Below, piece by piece: positions 26,013-35,017 of a stretch of 64,000 nucleotides of DNA. Every line of letters begins with the position of its first letter. The first letter of the stretch is position 1. The notes beneath the pieces are model-generated. The model had not been told where the DNA came from. It did no database searches and saw only the letters and a program-made list of their open reading frames with translations. Source of the DNA: an uncultured Saprospiraceae bacterium. GTDB lineage: Bacteria; Bacteroidota; Bacteroidia; Chitinophagales; Saprospiraceae. The stretch spans positions 1 through 64,000 of the forward strand of contig CALDGQ010000036.1 of the NCBI GenBank assembly GCA_937941765.1. The letters are read 5' to 3'. The translations under genes and the position numbers were made by a program.

Positions 26013-27170
26013 ATGGAATACGATATTATTTTTCTCAGCGCTTTTTTAGATCTTGATAGCATAAGCGCGCTAGGTAAACCGTTGATGATTTTAATTATTG
26101 CAGGTTTTATGCCGTTGGCTGCTTTTTCTTATTTCATGTTCATGATGGATAAAAAAGAAAAAGAATATGCGAAAGCGACCTCCGAAATGGGAATTAATTC
26201 CTCTAGAAAAGTGAAGGATTCGATGGGGCCAATGAAGTATTTCTTTCCAGTGAGTTTCGTAACATTGATTTGCCTTATTGCAATCACCGCTTTCATGTAT
26301 GCTAACCAAGTCATGGAAAACGTTGACGATAGTCTATTGTTAACTTCTTCTTATTTTGGGGATGGTAATAAAAATTTGATGAATCAAAGTTTGTCCGTTT
26401 TGATGATGGCGTTTTTAGGCGGGTTTCTTTGGTCGGCACAAAATATCATTAGAAGACTGATCGCTTATGATTTGTCTCCAAGTGTTTTTTATAGCGCCGG
26501 TATCCGTATACTTTTTGCTTGTGTTGTTGCATTGGTATTGTCATTCATCATGGGATCTGCCAATGAAAATTTTCTAAACTTTAGATCTGCATTACCGGCA
26601 GTTGCATTCTTGACAGGAATGTTTCCATCTAGAGTGTTAGATTATTTAGTGAAACGTTACAAGAATTATATCAACGGTGAAAATGTGAACACTAAATACT
26701 TATCACTTGATAATATTGAAGGCATTAGTGTACAACATAAAGAACGACTTATCGAAATCGGTATTGATAATGCACAAAATTTAGCAATGGCCAGTTTGAC
26801 AGATTTACTAATCAACACCCCTTTTGGTGCAAGACAATTGTTGGATTGGATCGGACAAGCTAAGTTGCTAGTGTACGTTAAAAGTGATATTGATAAATTA
26901 AGACAAGTTGGAATTCGAAGTGTTTTCGATTTATATAAAGGTCAAAAATCAAGAGAGGCATTAATGGAAATTTCTTACTCTGTTGGACTAAATTCTCCAA
27001 TATTACAAGTCGTCAGAGATCAAGTGATTGAAGATCAAGGAATTGGCGTCCTTTATCAATTTATGCAACGACTAAATTCTCCTAATCCAGCACCCGTTCC
27101 CTACGCAAGAGGCGGTAAAGAAGCTGAAAATATTCCTCAACAAGATGTGTCTATGCCGAACCAAAGATAA
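26013..27170 (+). CDS. Membrane protein with C-terminal helix-hairpin-helix-like domain
   Basis: A 385-aa protein I cannot assign to a named family. It has about five hydrophobic helices: ~22-44, ~75-95, ~125-145, ~160-180 and a weaker one at ~190-205. The C-terminal third is soluble and contains two helix-hairpin-helix-like units: LDNIEGISVQHKERLIEIGIDNAQNLA (about 230-256) and a second (about 290-312, KLRQVGIRSVFDLYKG), as in DUF4332-like tandem HhH modules. The tail is Pro-rich. HhH units bind DNA or proteins, so a membrane-tethered form is unusual. It probably forms an operon with the DUF1963 gene upstream. Confidence 0.7.
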   Translation: MEYDIIFLSAFLDLDSISALGKPLMILIIAGFMPLAAFSYFMFMMDKKEKEYAKATSEMGINSSRKVKDSMGPMKYFFPVSFVTLICLIAITAFMYANQVMENVDDSLLLTSSYFGDGNKNLMNQSLSVLMMAFLGGFLWSAQNIIRRLIAYDLSPSVFYSAGIRILFACVVALVLSFIMGSANENFLNFRSALPAVAFLTGMFPSRVLDYLVKRYKNYINGENVNTKYLSLDNIEGISVQHKERLIEIGIDNAQNLAMASLTDLLINTPFGARQLLDWIGQAKLLVYVKSDIDKLRQVGIRSVFDLYKGQKSREALMEISYSVGLNSPILQVVRDQVIEDQGIGVLYQFMQRLNSPNPAPVPYARGGKEAENIPQQDVSMPNQR

Positions 27171-27208
27171 TTTGGTATTGTTTTTATATTAAATAATAGG
27201 TAGTTTAT

Positions 27209-27281
27209 ATGTTAGATAGCCCTCGTATCTGACTAGGCTGAAAACCAAGCACTTAGGTTTTCACATAAGTTTTTCTAACAT
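27209..27281 (+). other. Structured non-coding segment upstream of the OmpA-family gene
   Basis: An outer stem ATGTTAGA (27209-27216)/TCTAACAT (27274-27281) encloses GAAAACC/GGTTTTC (27240-27246, 27256-27262) and a GATA/TATC pair near 27214-27229. It may be a leader RNA of the OmpA gene or the terminator of the gene before. No known riboswitch was recognised. Confidence 0.4.
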
Positions 27282-27309
27282 TTTACGTTAGAATATAGAG
27301 ACACAATTA

Positions 27310-28440
27310 ATGAAAAATAGTTTACTGATATTTGTTTTTTCCATTCTTGGAATGAATGCCTTTGCACAGGTATCAGTCACTCCTACGCCTAAAAATAAAC
27401 CAGTCATCGAAAACTTAGTTCCTAACGAAAGTTTTGAACGTTTCTCATCTACACCAATTGGCTGGTTTTATAAAGGATCTCACTTTACAGATGTGATGAA
27501 ATATTGGAGTTCTGCAACGGGAACTTCTCCTGATGTTTTTGGAAAAAATGTAAGAGTTCCTAGCCAATGGGCAGAAAAAGGTTTTGGTGGGCAAACTGCT
27601 CGTACCGGGAAAACAATGGTGGGTATAACAGTATATGGTTGTGAAGATGGGAAGCCACATTGTCGTGAATATTTACAGATTCAAATGAAGGAACCTTTAG
27701 TGATTGGTCAAAAATATCAAGTAGATTTTTGGGTCAGCCAATTGCCAAATTCTATCAGTGTCAATAATCTAGGGATGGCTTTTAATGATGAATATCTGGA
27801 AGAGAAAACAGAAATGGTTCTAGATGAATTGAAGCCGGAGGTAGTCGCAACTAATGTAGTAAAGGCAGAAGGACATTGGGTGAAAGTTTCGGGCTCTTTC
27901 ACTGCCAAAGATGAATCTGATTTTTTAATTATTGGAAATTTTTTCACAGATAGTATGACAACTGCAAATGAAGCAACCTCTTGCAATTTAAAGTATGCCT
28001 ATTATTATGTCGACGATATTTCTGTAAAAAAAGCAGATCCAATTATCAATGTACCAATTAAAAAAGATGATTTGTGTTGTTTGGAAGTCCAAAAAGGGGA
28101 TATTATCCAGCTAAAAGACATCTTTTTTGATACTAACAAAGCGGAGTTGCTTCCAAGATCTTACTTTGAGTTAAATAAATTACTCACCTTAATGAATCGA
28201 TACCCAACAATGGTCATACGTATCAATGGACACACGGATATTCTAGGTGGCCATGATTACAATATCGGTTTGTCAAATCGTCGCTCCAAAGCCGTCGCTG
28301 ACTACCTAATCCAACATGGTATCGCCACCAATCGAGTTACCAATAAAGGTTACGGGAGTACCAGTCCTATCTCTGATAATGAAACTATTGAAGGTCGACA
28401 ATTGAATCGACGAGTTGAGTTTGAGGTTATTAGTAATTGA
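27310..28440 (+). CDS. OmpA family protein with N-terminal jelly-roll-like domain
   Basis: A 376-aa protein. The signal peptide ends near NAFAQ (about residue 20). Residues ~35-235 form a beta-rich carbohydrate-binding-like domain (NLVPNESFERFSS at its start, YYYVDDISVKK at its end), a shape common in Bacteroidota envelope proteins. Residues ~255-376 are an OmpA C-terminal peptidoglycan-binding domain (IFFDTNKAELLP, INGHTDILGG, NIGLSNRRSKAVADYL, GRQLNRRVEF). The protein is expected at the periplasmic face, attached to peptidoglycan. Gene order does not add a specific role. Confidence 0.88.
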   Translation: MKNSLLIFVFSILGMNAFAQVSVTPTPKNKPVIENLVPNESFERFSSTPIGWFYKGSHFTDVMKYWSSATGTSPDVFGKNVRVPSQWAEKGFGGQTARTGKTMVGITVYGCEDGKPHCREYLQIQMKEPLVIGQKYQVDFWVSQLPNSISVNNLGMAFNDEYLEEKTEMVLDELKPEVVATNVVKAEGHWVKVSGSFTAKDESDFLIIGNFFTDSMTTANEATSCNLKYAYYYVDDISVKKADPIINVPIKKDDLCCLEVQKGDIIQLKDIFFDTNKAELLPRSYFELNKLLTLMNRYPTMVIRINGHTDILGGHDYNIGLSNRRSKAVADYLIQHGIATNRVTNKGYGSTSPISDNETIEGRQLNRRVEFEVISN

Positions 28441-28465
28441 TTTTATTCTTTGTGATTTAGTTTTG

Positions 28466-28674
28466 TTGGATCCCTTTTGCCTCTCGGCATTTTCCCTTTT
28501 AAAAAAGGGAAAAAAGTTCAAATATTATTTCAAAAATTTAATAGAAAGTCTGAATTCAAATATTAAATAGGACGTCAGTTCGAGAATTCAAATACTCCAC
28601 ATACTTATTTGAAGGGCAAGGGGCTATTCCACCTTTGGCGGATAAGAGAATGCTTGGCTGCAAAAGGGATCCAA
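28466..28674. repeat. Large intergenic inverted repeat between ompA-like gene and rnhB
   Basis: Perfect 15-base outer arms TTGGATCCCTTTTGC (28466-28480) and its complement (28660-28674) enclose 180 bases. Inside are TTTCCCTTTT/AAAAAAGGGAAA (28491-28512) and several TTCAAATA words in both orientations. The middle (28570-28584) reads GACGTCAGTTCGAG, similar to CGTCAGTACGCGAG in the family A element at 46371. It fills the 304-base gap after the OmpA gene together with the rnhB promoter. Confidence 0.75.
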
Positions 28675-28716
28675 GAAACATCCGTCAAAATTCTCAAAGA
28701 AATCCTATTTTAATTT

Positions 28717-28724
28717 TACATTTG
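28717..28724 (+). promoter_or_regulatory. Promoter -7 element for rnhB
   Basis: TACATTTG matches TAnnTTTG perfectly and lies 20 bases before the rnhB ATG at 28745. Confidence 0.65.
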
Positions 28725-28744
28725 AGAAACTATCGAGAAAACAA

Positions 28745-29359
28745 ATGCTTGCCGCTTACCTAAACAAAAAAAATATAGAAGCCGGATGTGATGAAGCTGG
28801 TCGTGGATGCCTTGCGGGACCAGTATTTGCAGCTGCTGTTATTCTTCCTAAAAATTTTAAAAGCGATATTTTAACTGACTCCAAATTAGTGGATGAAGCA
28901 ACTCGTTATGAACTTCGAGAATTAGTGAAAGAAAAATCTATCGCCTGGGCGGTCGCTCATGTCAAACCACATGAAATTGACCGAATCAATATTTTGAATG
29001 CGTCTTTTCTGGCCATGCATCGTGCTATTAAGAAATTAACGATACAACCCAATTCTTTATTAATCGATGGCAATCGTTTTAATCCATACAAAAAAATTCA
29101 ACATCATTGTATCATCAAAGGAGATAGTAAATATTTTTCAATTGCTGCTGCTTCTATTCTTGCGAAGACTTATCGAGATGATTATATGAAGCGAAAGGCG
29201 AAAAAATTTCCGCAATATTCTTGGACATCTAACAAAGGATACCCAACTATTGCGCATCGAAAAGCGATTAAGGAATTTGGTCCGACAGAAATGCATCGGC
29301 GATCTTTTAAGCTGTTACCAGATCCGGTGCAGGGTGTTTTGTTTGAGAAATGGGATTAA
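28745..29359 (+). CDS. rnhB: Ribonuclease HII
   Basis: A 204-aa enzyme that cleaves RNA in RNA-DNA hybrids and at single misincorporated ribonucleotides. The catalytic DEAGRG motif is at residues 16-21 (Asp16, Glu17), followed by LTDSK (second Asp) and LLIDGN (third Asp), with the usual KGDSKYFSIAAASILAK block. Length is normal for the family. Its own promoter at 28717 and the terminator-like repeat upstream show that it is transcribed alone. Confidence 0.96.
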   Translation: MLAAYLNKKNIEAGCDEAGRGCLAGPVFAAAVILPKNFKSDILTDSKLVDEATRYELRELVKEKSIAWAVAHVKPHEIDRINILNASFLAMHRAIKKLTIQPNSLLIDGNRFNPYKKIQHHCIIKGDSKYFSIAAASILAKTYRDDYMKRKAKKFPQYSWTSNKGYPTIAHRKAIKEFGPTEMHRRSFKLLPDPVQGVLFEKWD

Positions 29360-29434
29360 GTTTAAATTTATATTTATATTCTATAAGAACTTAATGTTTC
29401 TTAATTTCTTAATGTGCTTGTATGTTTAAAAGAA

Positions 29435-30082
29435 CTACACTCCACGATTCAAAAACGGATTCGTATCTTTCTCATAACCAATAGATGTAGCAGGCCCATG
29501 ACCACAATAAACTTTCACATCATCACCCAATGGAAACAACTGCTCTCGAATACTACGAATCAACGTATCAAAATCACCACCCGGTAAATCCGTCCGACCA
29601 ATACTTCCATAAAACAATACATCTCCGGCAATCACATATTTGTCCGCTTCGCAAAAGAAAGAAATACTAGCAGGTGAGTGCCCAGGTGTCAATAAAGTCT
29701 TTAAAGTAGTATTACCGAATTTGACCAAATCACCAGCCTCTATAAATTTTGAGGCATCAGGAGAAAGTTCACATGGAATCCCGTAAGTTTTACTGACCTG
29801 TTCCAAAGAATCCAAAACGGGAATTTCTCCACTATGAATTTCTAATTCTAGATCATACTTCTCAGCAATGAATTTATTTCCTAAAACATGATCGATATGA
29901 CAGTGCGTGTTGATTAATCGAACTGGCTTCAAATCATTGGTTTCAATGAATTTAACCAACTCACCCCGTTCAGCTTGTGTATAACAACCGGGATCTATCA
30001 CAATACATTCCTTAGTTTCATCGTATAAAATGTAGGTATTTTCTTGAAATGGATTGAAGGTGAAATTAGCGACAGTTGACAT
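29435..30082 (-). CDS. MBL-fold metallo-hydrolase, glyoxalase II-like
   Basis: A 215-aa metallo-beta-lactamase fold protein with the metal-binding motif THCHIDH (His60, His62, Asp64, His65), a later LTPGHSPASISF His, VIAGDVLF Asp and CGHGPAT His. This single-domain glyoxalase II-like group (YcbL type) hydrolyses thioesters such as S-lactoylglutathione or related compounds; in Bacteroidota the natural substrate is uncertain. Upstream non-coding DNA is only about 160 bases and is shared with the divergent 1154-aa gene. No consensus promoter was seen. Confidence 0.9.
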   Translation of the reverse strand: MSTVANFTFNPFQENTYILYDETKECIVIDPGCYTQAERGELVKFIETNDLKPVRLINTHCHIDHVLGNKFIAEKYDLELEIHSGEIPVLDSLEQVSKTYGIPCELSPDASKFIEAGDLVKFGNTTLKTLLTPGHSPASISFFCEADKYVIAGDVLFYGSIGRTDLPGGDFDTLIRSIREQLFPLGDDVKVYCGHGPATSIGYEKDTNPFLNRGV

Positions 30083-30241
30083 ACTTAATTTGTTAAAAAT
30101 GACTTGATTTGTTATAAAAACCGCAATTTATACAAATTATTTTGAGAAGGTAGTGTGTGAGCTGTTTTGTAGGTTGATTTTAGCCTAAAAAATAACCATT
30201 TTGGAATAGCTGTTGTTGTTAATATATAAATACATTTTAAC

Positions 30242-33200
30242 ATGCGAATATCCCTTACTTATCTCTTCTTTTTCTTGGCTGCTTTTATTCCTGTTTTTGG
30301 ACAAGGGACGCAGGTGGAGTTTGGAAAAAACAGAGTCCAATTCCACAACGATTTTGAGGAATGGATGATGTACGAAACCCCCAACTTCATTACTTACTGG
30401 TATGGAGATGGTAGAAATATTGGAGAAGCAACTGTATTGTTGGCAGAATATGATTATGAAGAGATATTGAGTATCCTTGAACATCGAATCAATGAAAAAA
30501 TCGAAATCATTGTTTATACTGACATTACGGATCTGAAACAAACAAATATTGGAAGTGAAGAAACTTTTAATAATTCTGGTGGGCGTACAAAGATTGTCGG
30601 TAACAAAGTATTCATTCATTTTGATGGTGATCACCAACACTTGAGGCAACAGATCAGAGAAGGAGTGGCTTCGGTTTATATGGATGCGATGTTGTTTGGA
30701 TCTAACTTACAAGAGATTGTTCAGAATGCGGTGATGATGAATTTACCAATATGGTTTAAAGATGGATTGGTCGGGTATATTGGTGAAGAATGGAATGTAG
30801 AAAATGACAATCGTTTGAGAGATGTTTTTGTAAATGGAGATTATGAAAATAATTTTGAAAAATTCGCCGAAGATTATCCTAAGTTAGCGGGACACTCCAT
30901 GTGGTATTTTATTGGACAAAATTACGGGAAAAATACTGTCTCCAATTTGCTTTATCTAACAAGAATTAACCGTAGTATAGAAAGTGGTTTCCTTTATGTC
31001 TTAGGAACTTCTTTTGATAGAACAGTGGATAGTTGGAATATCTACTTCACACAACGTTATAAAAATGAGATTGAAAGATTAGCAGAACCCAATGGACAGA
31101 AAGTAACGATCAAGAATAAAAGAAAATTACCAATCACTCAAATGAAATTGAGTCCTGATGGGAAGCAGTTGGCTTATGTCACCAACGAAATTGGAAATTA
31201 TAAAGTCTACGTTCAAGATGTGAATTCTGGAAGTCGTCATGTCATTCATAAAGGTGGATTCAGAAATGCGTTCCAATCAACTGACTACAATTATCCTTTG
31301 ATTGCATGGAACCCAAGTGGTTTTGAACTAGCAGTCATGTACGAAAAAAGAGATGTAGTGTCATTGATGATTTATGACAAAAACACGAAAGAAAAAACTA
31401 CAGAAGAATTAGCACCACATTACCAACGAGTATTCAGTATGGACTATGTGGACAATAATAATTTAGTTATTTCAGCAGCAGTTCGTGGATATTCCGATCT
31501 GTTTATTTACAAAACAAGGACTCGACAAACAGAAAGAATCACCAATGATTTTTACGATGATTTAGACGCGGTAGTTGTTCAGTTAGAAAACAGAAGAGGT
31601 GTTTTATTTTCTTCTAATAGAGATGGTCTGATGCTGGAGCAAATGAGATTGGATACTATTTTACCAATTAATAATTTTGATTTGTTCTTTTATGACTACC
31701 AATCTGGTAATAAAGAATTGGTGAGAGTAACCAACACACCTTCGGTCAATGAAAGAAAACCTGCAGCTGTTGATAGTACTTATTTTACTTACCTCAGTGA
31801 TGCTAGTGGCGTTTTCAATCGTTCGGCAGGATACCTTGAAGATTACATTGCCTTTTATGAAAAAGTGGTGACGTTGAAAGATGGAACAGAGCTAGTTATT
31901 CATCAAGATTCATCTATCAATATTCAGGATTCAACATTGATTGCATCAACTGAAATGCGACCAGTCATTAAGAAAAAAGCATTCACTCATAATTCTACTA
32001 ATTACAAATTCAATATTCTGGATCAACATAGTTCTCCTCGTTCTAACAAACAAGTGGAGTTAATTTATTTTGAAGAAGAATATCATGTATTTATTGATTC
32101 CCTAAATCCTGAACAAAAAGTACAAGCCAATCCAACTAGATTTCGAGAACAAGCCGAGATAAAGAATGAATATATCGATCGTACTTCACTAATCAACAAT
32201 GAATTAAAGATCATTAAAATTGATGGAGATAAAAAGGAAGAAATTGTTTCCAGAATGTCTCCAATGAAAAAGGATACGAATAAAGTTGATATCGATAATT
32301 ATCTTTTTCAAAGTGAATTTGATCATGAAGAAGCACCAGCACCTGAAGATTTAGAAAACGATGATGAAGTTGTTAGTACGATGAAGCCGATGAAACAACC
32401 TGTTGTCACAAAAGCTGGAGAGCGAAAAGTACATAAGTTCAGAAGATCGAGAATTGTTCCTTACAGAGTCAAATTCAGGACTGATTTTGTTACTTCAACA
32501 TTAGACAATAGTTTGTTATTTGGTGGGCTAGATAATTACGCAGGGCTAGGTGAAGCAACCAATAGAAATAATTATTCCTATCCAGCTCCAGGTGTTTTAA
32601 TGAAAGCAAATTTCAAAGATTTATTTGAAGATCATGAATTGGAAGGCGGAATTAGATTGCCAACGACATTTAATGGAGCAGAATATTTTTTAGTATATAG
32701 AGATAAAAAGAAACGACTCGACAAAACATATGCGGTCTATCGTCGCGCATTGCGTCACACTGATGATACAGAAGTTACTTTGTTTCCAAGAAGAAGCAGA
32801 GAGTCTATTTTCCTAGGGATGATGCAGGTAAAATATCCACTTGATATTTTCAGAAGTTTCCGCGCAACAGGAACTTTACGTTTTGATAAAAACACGCAAT
32901 TGGCAACAGATCAACCTTCGCTTGGTGCACCAACTCAAAGACAACAACGTTTTGGTTTGAAATTGGAATATGTATTTGACAATACCTTAGATGTTAGTCT
33001 GAATATTAAAAACGGAACGAGATATAAATTTTCAGTTGAAGGAATGAAACGCTTTGAAGTGGATCTAGCTAATGATTTTAGCTTCAATTTTAATAAAGGA
33101 TTTATGGGTGTTGCTGGATTTGATGCGCGCCATTATCAACGATTGGGTAAGCATTCTGTACTTGCTTTTCGTGCAGCAGGATCGGCTTCTTTTGGGTCAG

Positions 33201-33706
33201 AGAGAATTCTCTACTTTTTAGGAGGAACCGATGGATGGTTGTTCTCCTCATATAACAATGATATTCCATATCCGGCACAAGAAAATTTTGCCTACCAAAC
33301 AATGGCCGCTAATTTAAGAGGTTTTAAATTGAATATCAGAAATGGTAGTAATTACGCACTTTTCAATACGGAGTTAAGGGTTCCAGTTTTCAAATATCTA
33401 AAGAAGAATATTAGAAATTCATTCTTCCGTCATTTTCAAGCAACTGCATTTTTTGATGTTGGTACTGCTTGGCAAGGATTCACACCATTTAGCGATGAAA
33501 ATCCTCTAAACACCATCAATATTAGCAATCCTCCTACGGTCGATGTCAAGGTAAATTATTTCAGAGATCCGATTGTTGCAGGTTATGGTATTGGTGCTCG
33601 TTCTGTACTTTTTGGCTATTTCATTAAGTTCGATTATGCTTTTGGAATTGAGACTAGGGTAGTGCAGGATCCGATGTTTTATTTGTCGTTAGGAATGGAT
33701 TTTTAA
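30242..33706 (+). CDS. Large outer-membrane protein: degenerate peptidase-MA-like domain, TolB-type propeller and beta-barrel
   Basis: A 1154-aa protein with signal peptide (cleavage near FGQG, residue 20). Residues ~25-260 resemble the peptidase MA-like fold, including PIWFKDGLVGYIGEEW, but the expected HExxH is replaced by QIREGVASVY, so it is probably inactive. Residues ~290-540 are PD40/TolB-like propeller blades (MKLSPDGKQLAYVTNEIGN). A linker rich in Glu/Lys follows (~560-740). The last ~370 residues read as a BamA/Omp85-like barrel, ending in YLSLGMDF with a terminal Phe. It probably sits in the outer membrane with its propeller in the periplasm. It is monocistronic. Confidence 0.78.
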   Translation: MRISLTYLFFFLAAFIPVFGQGTQVEFGKNRVQFHNDFEEWMMYETPNFITYWYGDGRNIGEATVLLAEYDYEEILSILEHRINEKIEIIVYTDITDLKQTNIGSEETFNNSGGRTKIVGNKVFIHFDGDHQHLRQQIREGVASVYMDAMLFGSNLQEIVQNAVMMNLPIWFKDGLVGYIGEEWNVENDNRLRDVFVNGDYENNFEKFAEDYPKLAGHSMWYFIGQNYGKNTVSNLLYLTRINRSIESGFLYVLGTSFDRTVDSWNIYFTQRYKNEIERLAEPNGQKVTIKNKRKLPITQMKLSPDGKQLAYVTNEIGNYKVYVQDVNSGSRHVIHKGGFRNAFQSTDYNYPLIAWNPSGFELAVMYEKRDVVSLMIYDKNTKEKTTEELAPHYQRVFSMDYVDNNNLVISAAVRGYSDLFIYKTRTRQTERITNDFYDDLDAVVVQLENRRGVLFSSNRDGLMLEQMRLDTILPINNFDLFFYDYQSGNKELVRVTNTPSVNERKPAAVDSTYFTYLSDASGVFNRSAGYLEDYIAFYEKVVTLKDGTELVIHQDSSINIQDSTLIASTEMRPVIKKKAFTHNSTNYKFNILDQHSSPRSNKQVELIYFEEEYHVFIDSLNPEQKVQANPTRFREQAEIKNEYIDRTSLINNELKIIKIDGDKKEEIVSRMSPMKKDTNKVDIDNYLFQSEFDHEEAPAPEDLENDDEVVSTMKPMKQPVVTKAGERKVHKFRRSRIVPYRVKFRTDFVTSTLDNSLLFGGLDNYAGLGEATNRNNYSYPAPGVLMKANFKDLFEDHELEGGIRLPTTFNGAEYFLVYRDKKKRLDKTYAVYRRALRHTDDTEVTLFPRRSRESIFLGMMQVKYPLDIFRSFRATGTLRFDKNTQLATDQPSLGAPTQRQQRFGLKLEYVFDNTLDVSLNIKNGTRYKFSVEGMKRFEVDLANDFSFNFNKGFMGVAGFDARHYQRLGKHSVLAFRAAGSASFGSERILYFLGGTDGWLFSSYNNDIPYPAQENFAYQTMAANLRGFKLNIRNGSNYALFNTELRVPVFKYLKKNIRNSFFRHFQATAFFDVGTAWQGFTPFSDENPLNTINISNPPTVDVKVNYFRDPIVAGYGIGARSVLFGYFIKFDYAFGIETRVVQDPMFYLSLGMDF

Positions 33707-33717
33707 GGGAATTTTTT

Positions 33718-33802
33718 AGTGATGAGTATGAATGATGAGTGGCTCTCCCGTTTAATTAAAACCGGGGAGCCACTCATCATTAAAAATTCATCACTCATCA
33801 CT
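33718..33802. repeat. TGATGAGTGGCT-family palindrome (copy 1)
   Basis: ATGATGAGTGGCTCTCCCG (33732-33750) pairs with 33763-33780 apart from one missing base; outer GTGATGAG words (33719-33726) pair with CTCATCAC (33794-33801). The loop is AT-rich. The same arms recur at 57190-57307 and partly at 53016-53050. It begins 12 bases after the stop of the 1154-aa gene. Confidence 0.8.
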
Positions 33803-33846
33803 AACTCTTTAATTCTTTGCCTGCAAATTTGACAACTCTCTTATCA

Positions 33847-34977
33847 TTACCAACATCTGATCATAAGAATGAGCAGCTCCAAATTGGAACCTCCATTTCC
33901 ATTATTGATGATGTATGGCACCGGTCGCTTAGCCAATTCAGCTGCAACACCAATCGCAGTTTCCTTATTGATAGTCGCTCTCTCAAGAGGAGAAAGACCT
34001 GCAATATTTTTCAATTTATCACCTTCTGCTTCTGCTTTTTTGATCGCTAATTTTGCTTGTGCTTCCAATTCTGCTTGCTTCACTAATTCTGCTTTTACAG
34101 CAGTTTCTGCCTTTGCAGTAGCTACTCGTTTTGCAGACTTTGCTTCCTCAATTGCCACTTCTGCTTTTGAAGTTTCTATCGTGGTCGCAGCATCTACTTG
34201 TGCTTCTCTAGCTTGGATTGCTAGCTCCTCCATCTTGTTGGAACGCTGTAAGTTGGATGCGATTGCAGCTTCTATAGATGCTTCACCGGTCAGTCCTTTT
34301 ATTGTTGGATTGAACAATTGAATTCCGTAAAGTTTAAGCGCAGATTTTTCTGTTCTCAAAAACCCATTGATACATAGTGGACTGGAACCATCACATTCAA
34401 TTCTGTCAGATACTTTTACCACAATTTCTTTTCCGGTCGCCAAATCAATTTGTTTTTCTTCCTTAAATCTAACCTTGTATTGACCATAATTTGCTTGGTC
34501 AAAAATTAGCTCTTGCAAGTAAGATCTGTTTTTTGATAAGGCATCAAAAACATTCATGAATTGTCCAGCTGTAAAAACAGATTTTTCTAACGCTTGTCTT
34601 ATTAACTGTGATTCAACAGCTTTTGGACTTCCATAATTTTCTTCAATATCTAACATCAAAGATCTGTTTTCCCCAGTAGGGTATCGATAGTCTGTTGAGC
34701 CTGATAAACTAGCTCTACCATTGTTAGCAAACCTGATATTGATTGCTTCTCCACCCTCATCTTCATTTGCTGAAAATGAATAACTATCTACTTTGTCATA
34801 GTATGAGACATCATCAAATACGTTGATATAGTCTTTTACTCCTGGGCCTTCATGGATTTTCATTTCTCCATTAAATGCATCCGATTCTACTGCATATTGC
34901 TTCGCAGTTGGACTGATTGTGCAACTCGCAATGAGTAGCAAACTAAAAAATGCGACGATTAATTTTAAATTCTTCAT
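33847..34977 (-). CDS. SPFH/Band 7 (prohibitin-like) lipoprotein
   Basis: A 376-aa protein from the ATG at 34977, which starts a lipoprotein signal peptide with lipobox LIASC (Cys19); an upstream in-frame ATG is not needed. Residues ~35-235 form an SPFH/Band 7 domain. Residues ~240-345 are an Ala/Glu/Lys-rich coiled coil (TKAEVAIEEAKSAKRVATAK), and the tail is Gly/Asn rich (NNGNGGSN). SPFH proteins assemble into ring or cage scaffolds at membranes. A lipid anchor instead of a TM helix is a feature seen in some Bacteroidota. A small membrane-protein gene precedes it, and both probably share a transcript. Confidence 0.82.
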   Translation of the reverse strand: MKNLKLIVAFFSLLLIASCTISPTAKQYAVESDAFNGEMKIHEGPGVKDYINVFDDVSYYDKVDSYSFSANEDEGGEAINIRFANNGRASLSGSTDYRYPTGENRSLMLDIEENYGSPKAVESQLIRQALEKSVFTAGQFMNVFDALSKNRSYLQELIFDQANYGQYKVRFKEEKQIDLATGKEIVVKVSDRIECDGSSPLCINGFLRTEKSALKLYGIQLFNPTIKGLTGEASIEAAIASNLQRSNKMEELAIQAREAQVDAATTIETSKAEVAIEEAKSAKRVATAKAETAVKAELVKQAELEAQAKLAIKKAEAEGDKLKNIAGLSPLERATINKETAIGVAAELAKRPVPYIINNGNGGSNLELLILMIRCW

Positions 34978-35017
34978 AAGAAATTGGTTTGTTATAAGTT
35001 GATATAATATAGTTGGT

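Noticed and set aside
30185-30649. 154-codon minus-strand open frame
   Set aside because: Antisense to the start of the 1154-aa gene, whose reading frame has clear domains; the antisense product is low-complexity.
33869-34321. 150-codon plus-strand open frame rich in Ser/Ala
   Set aside because: Mirror of the Ala/Glu/Lys coiled coil of the SPFH gene; repetitive coding DNA gives open antisense frames.
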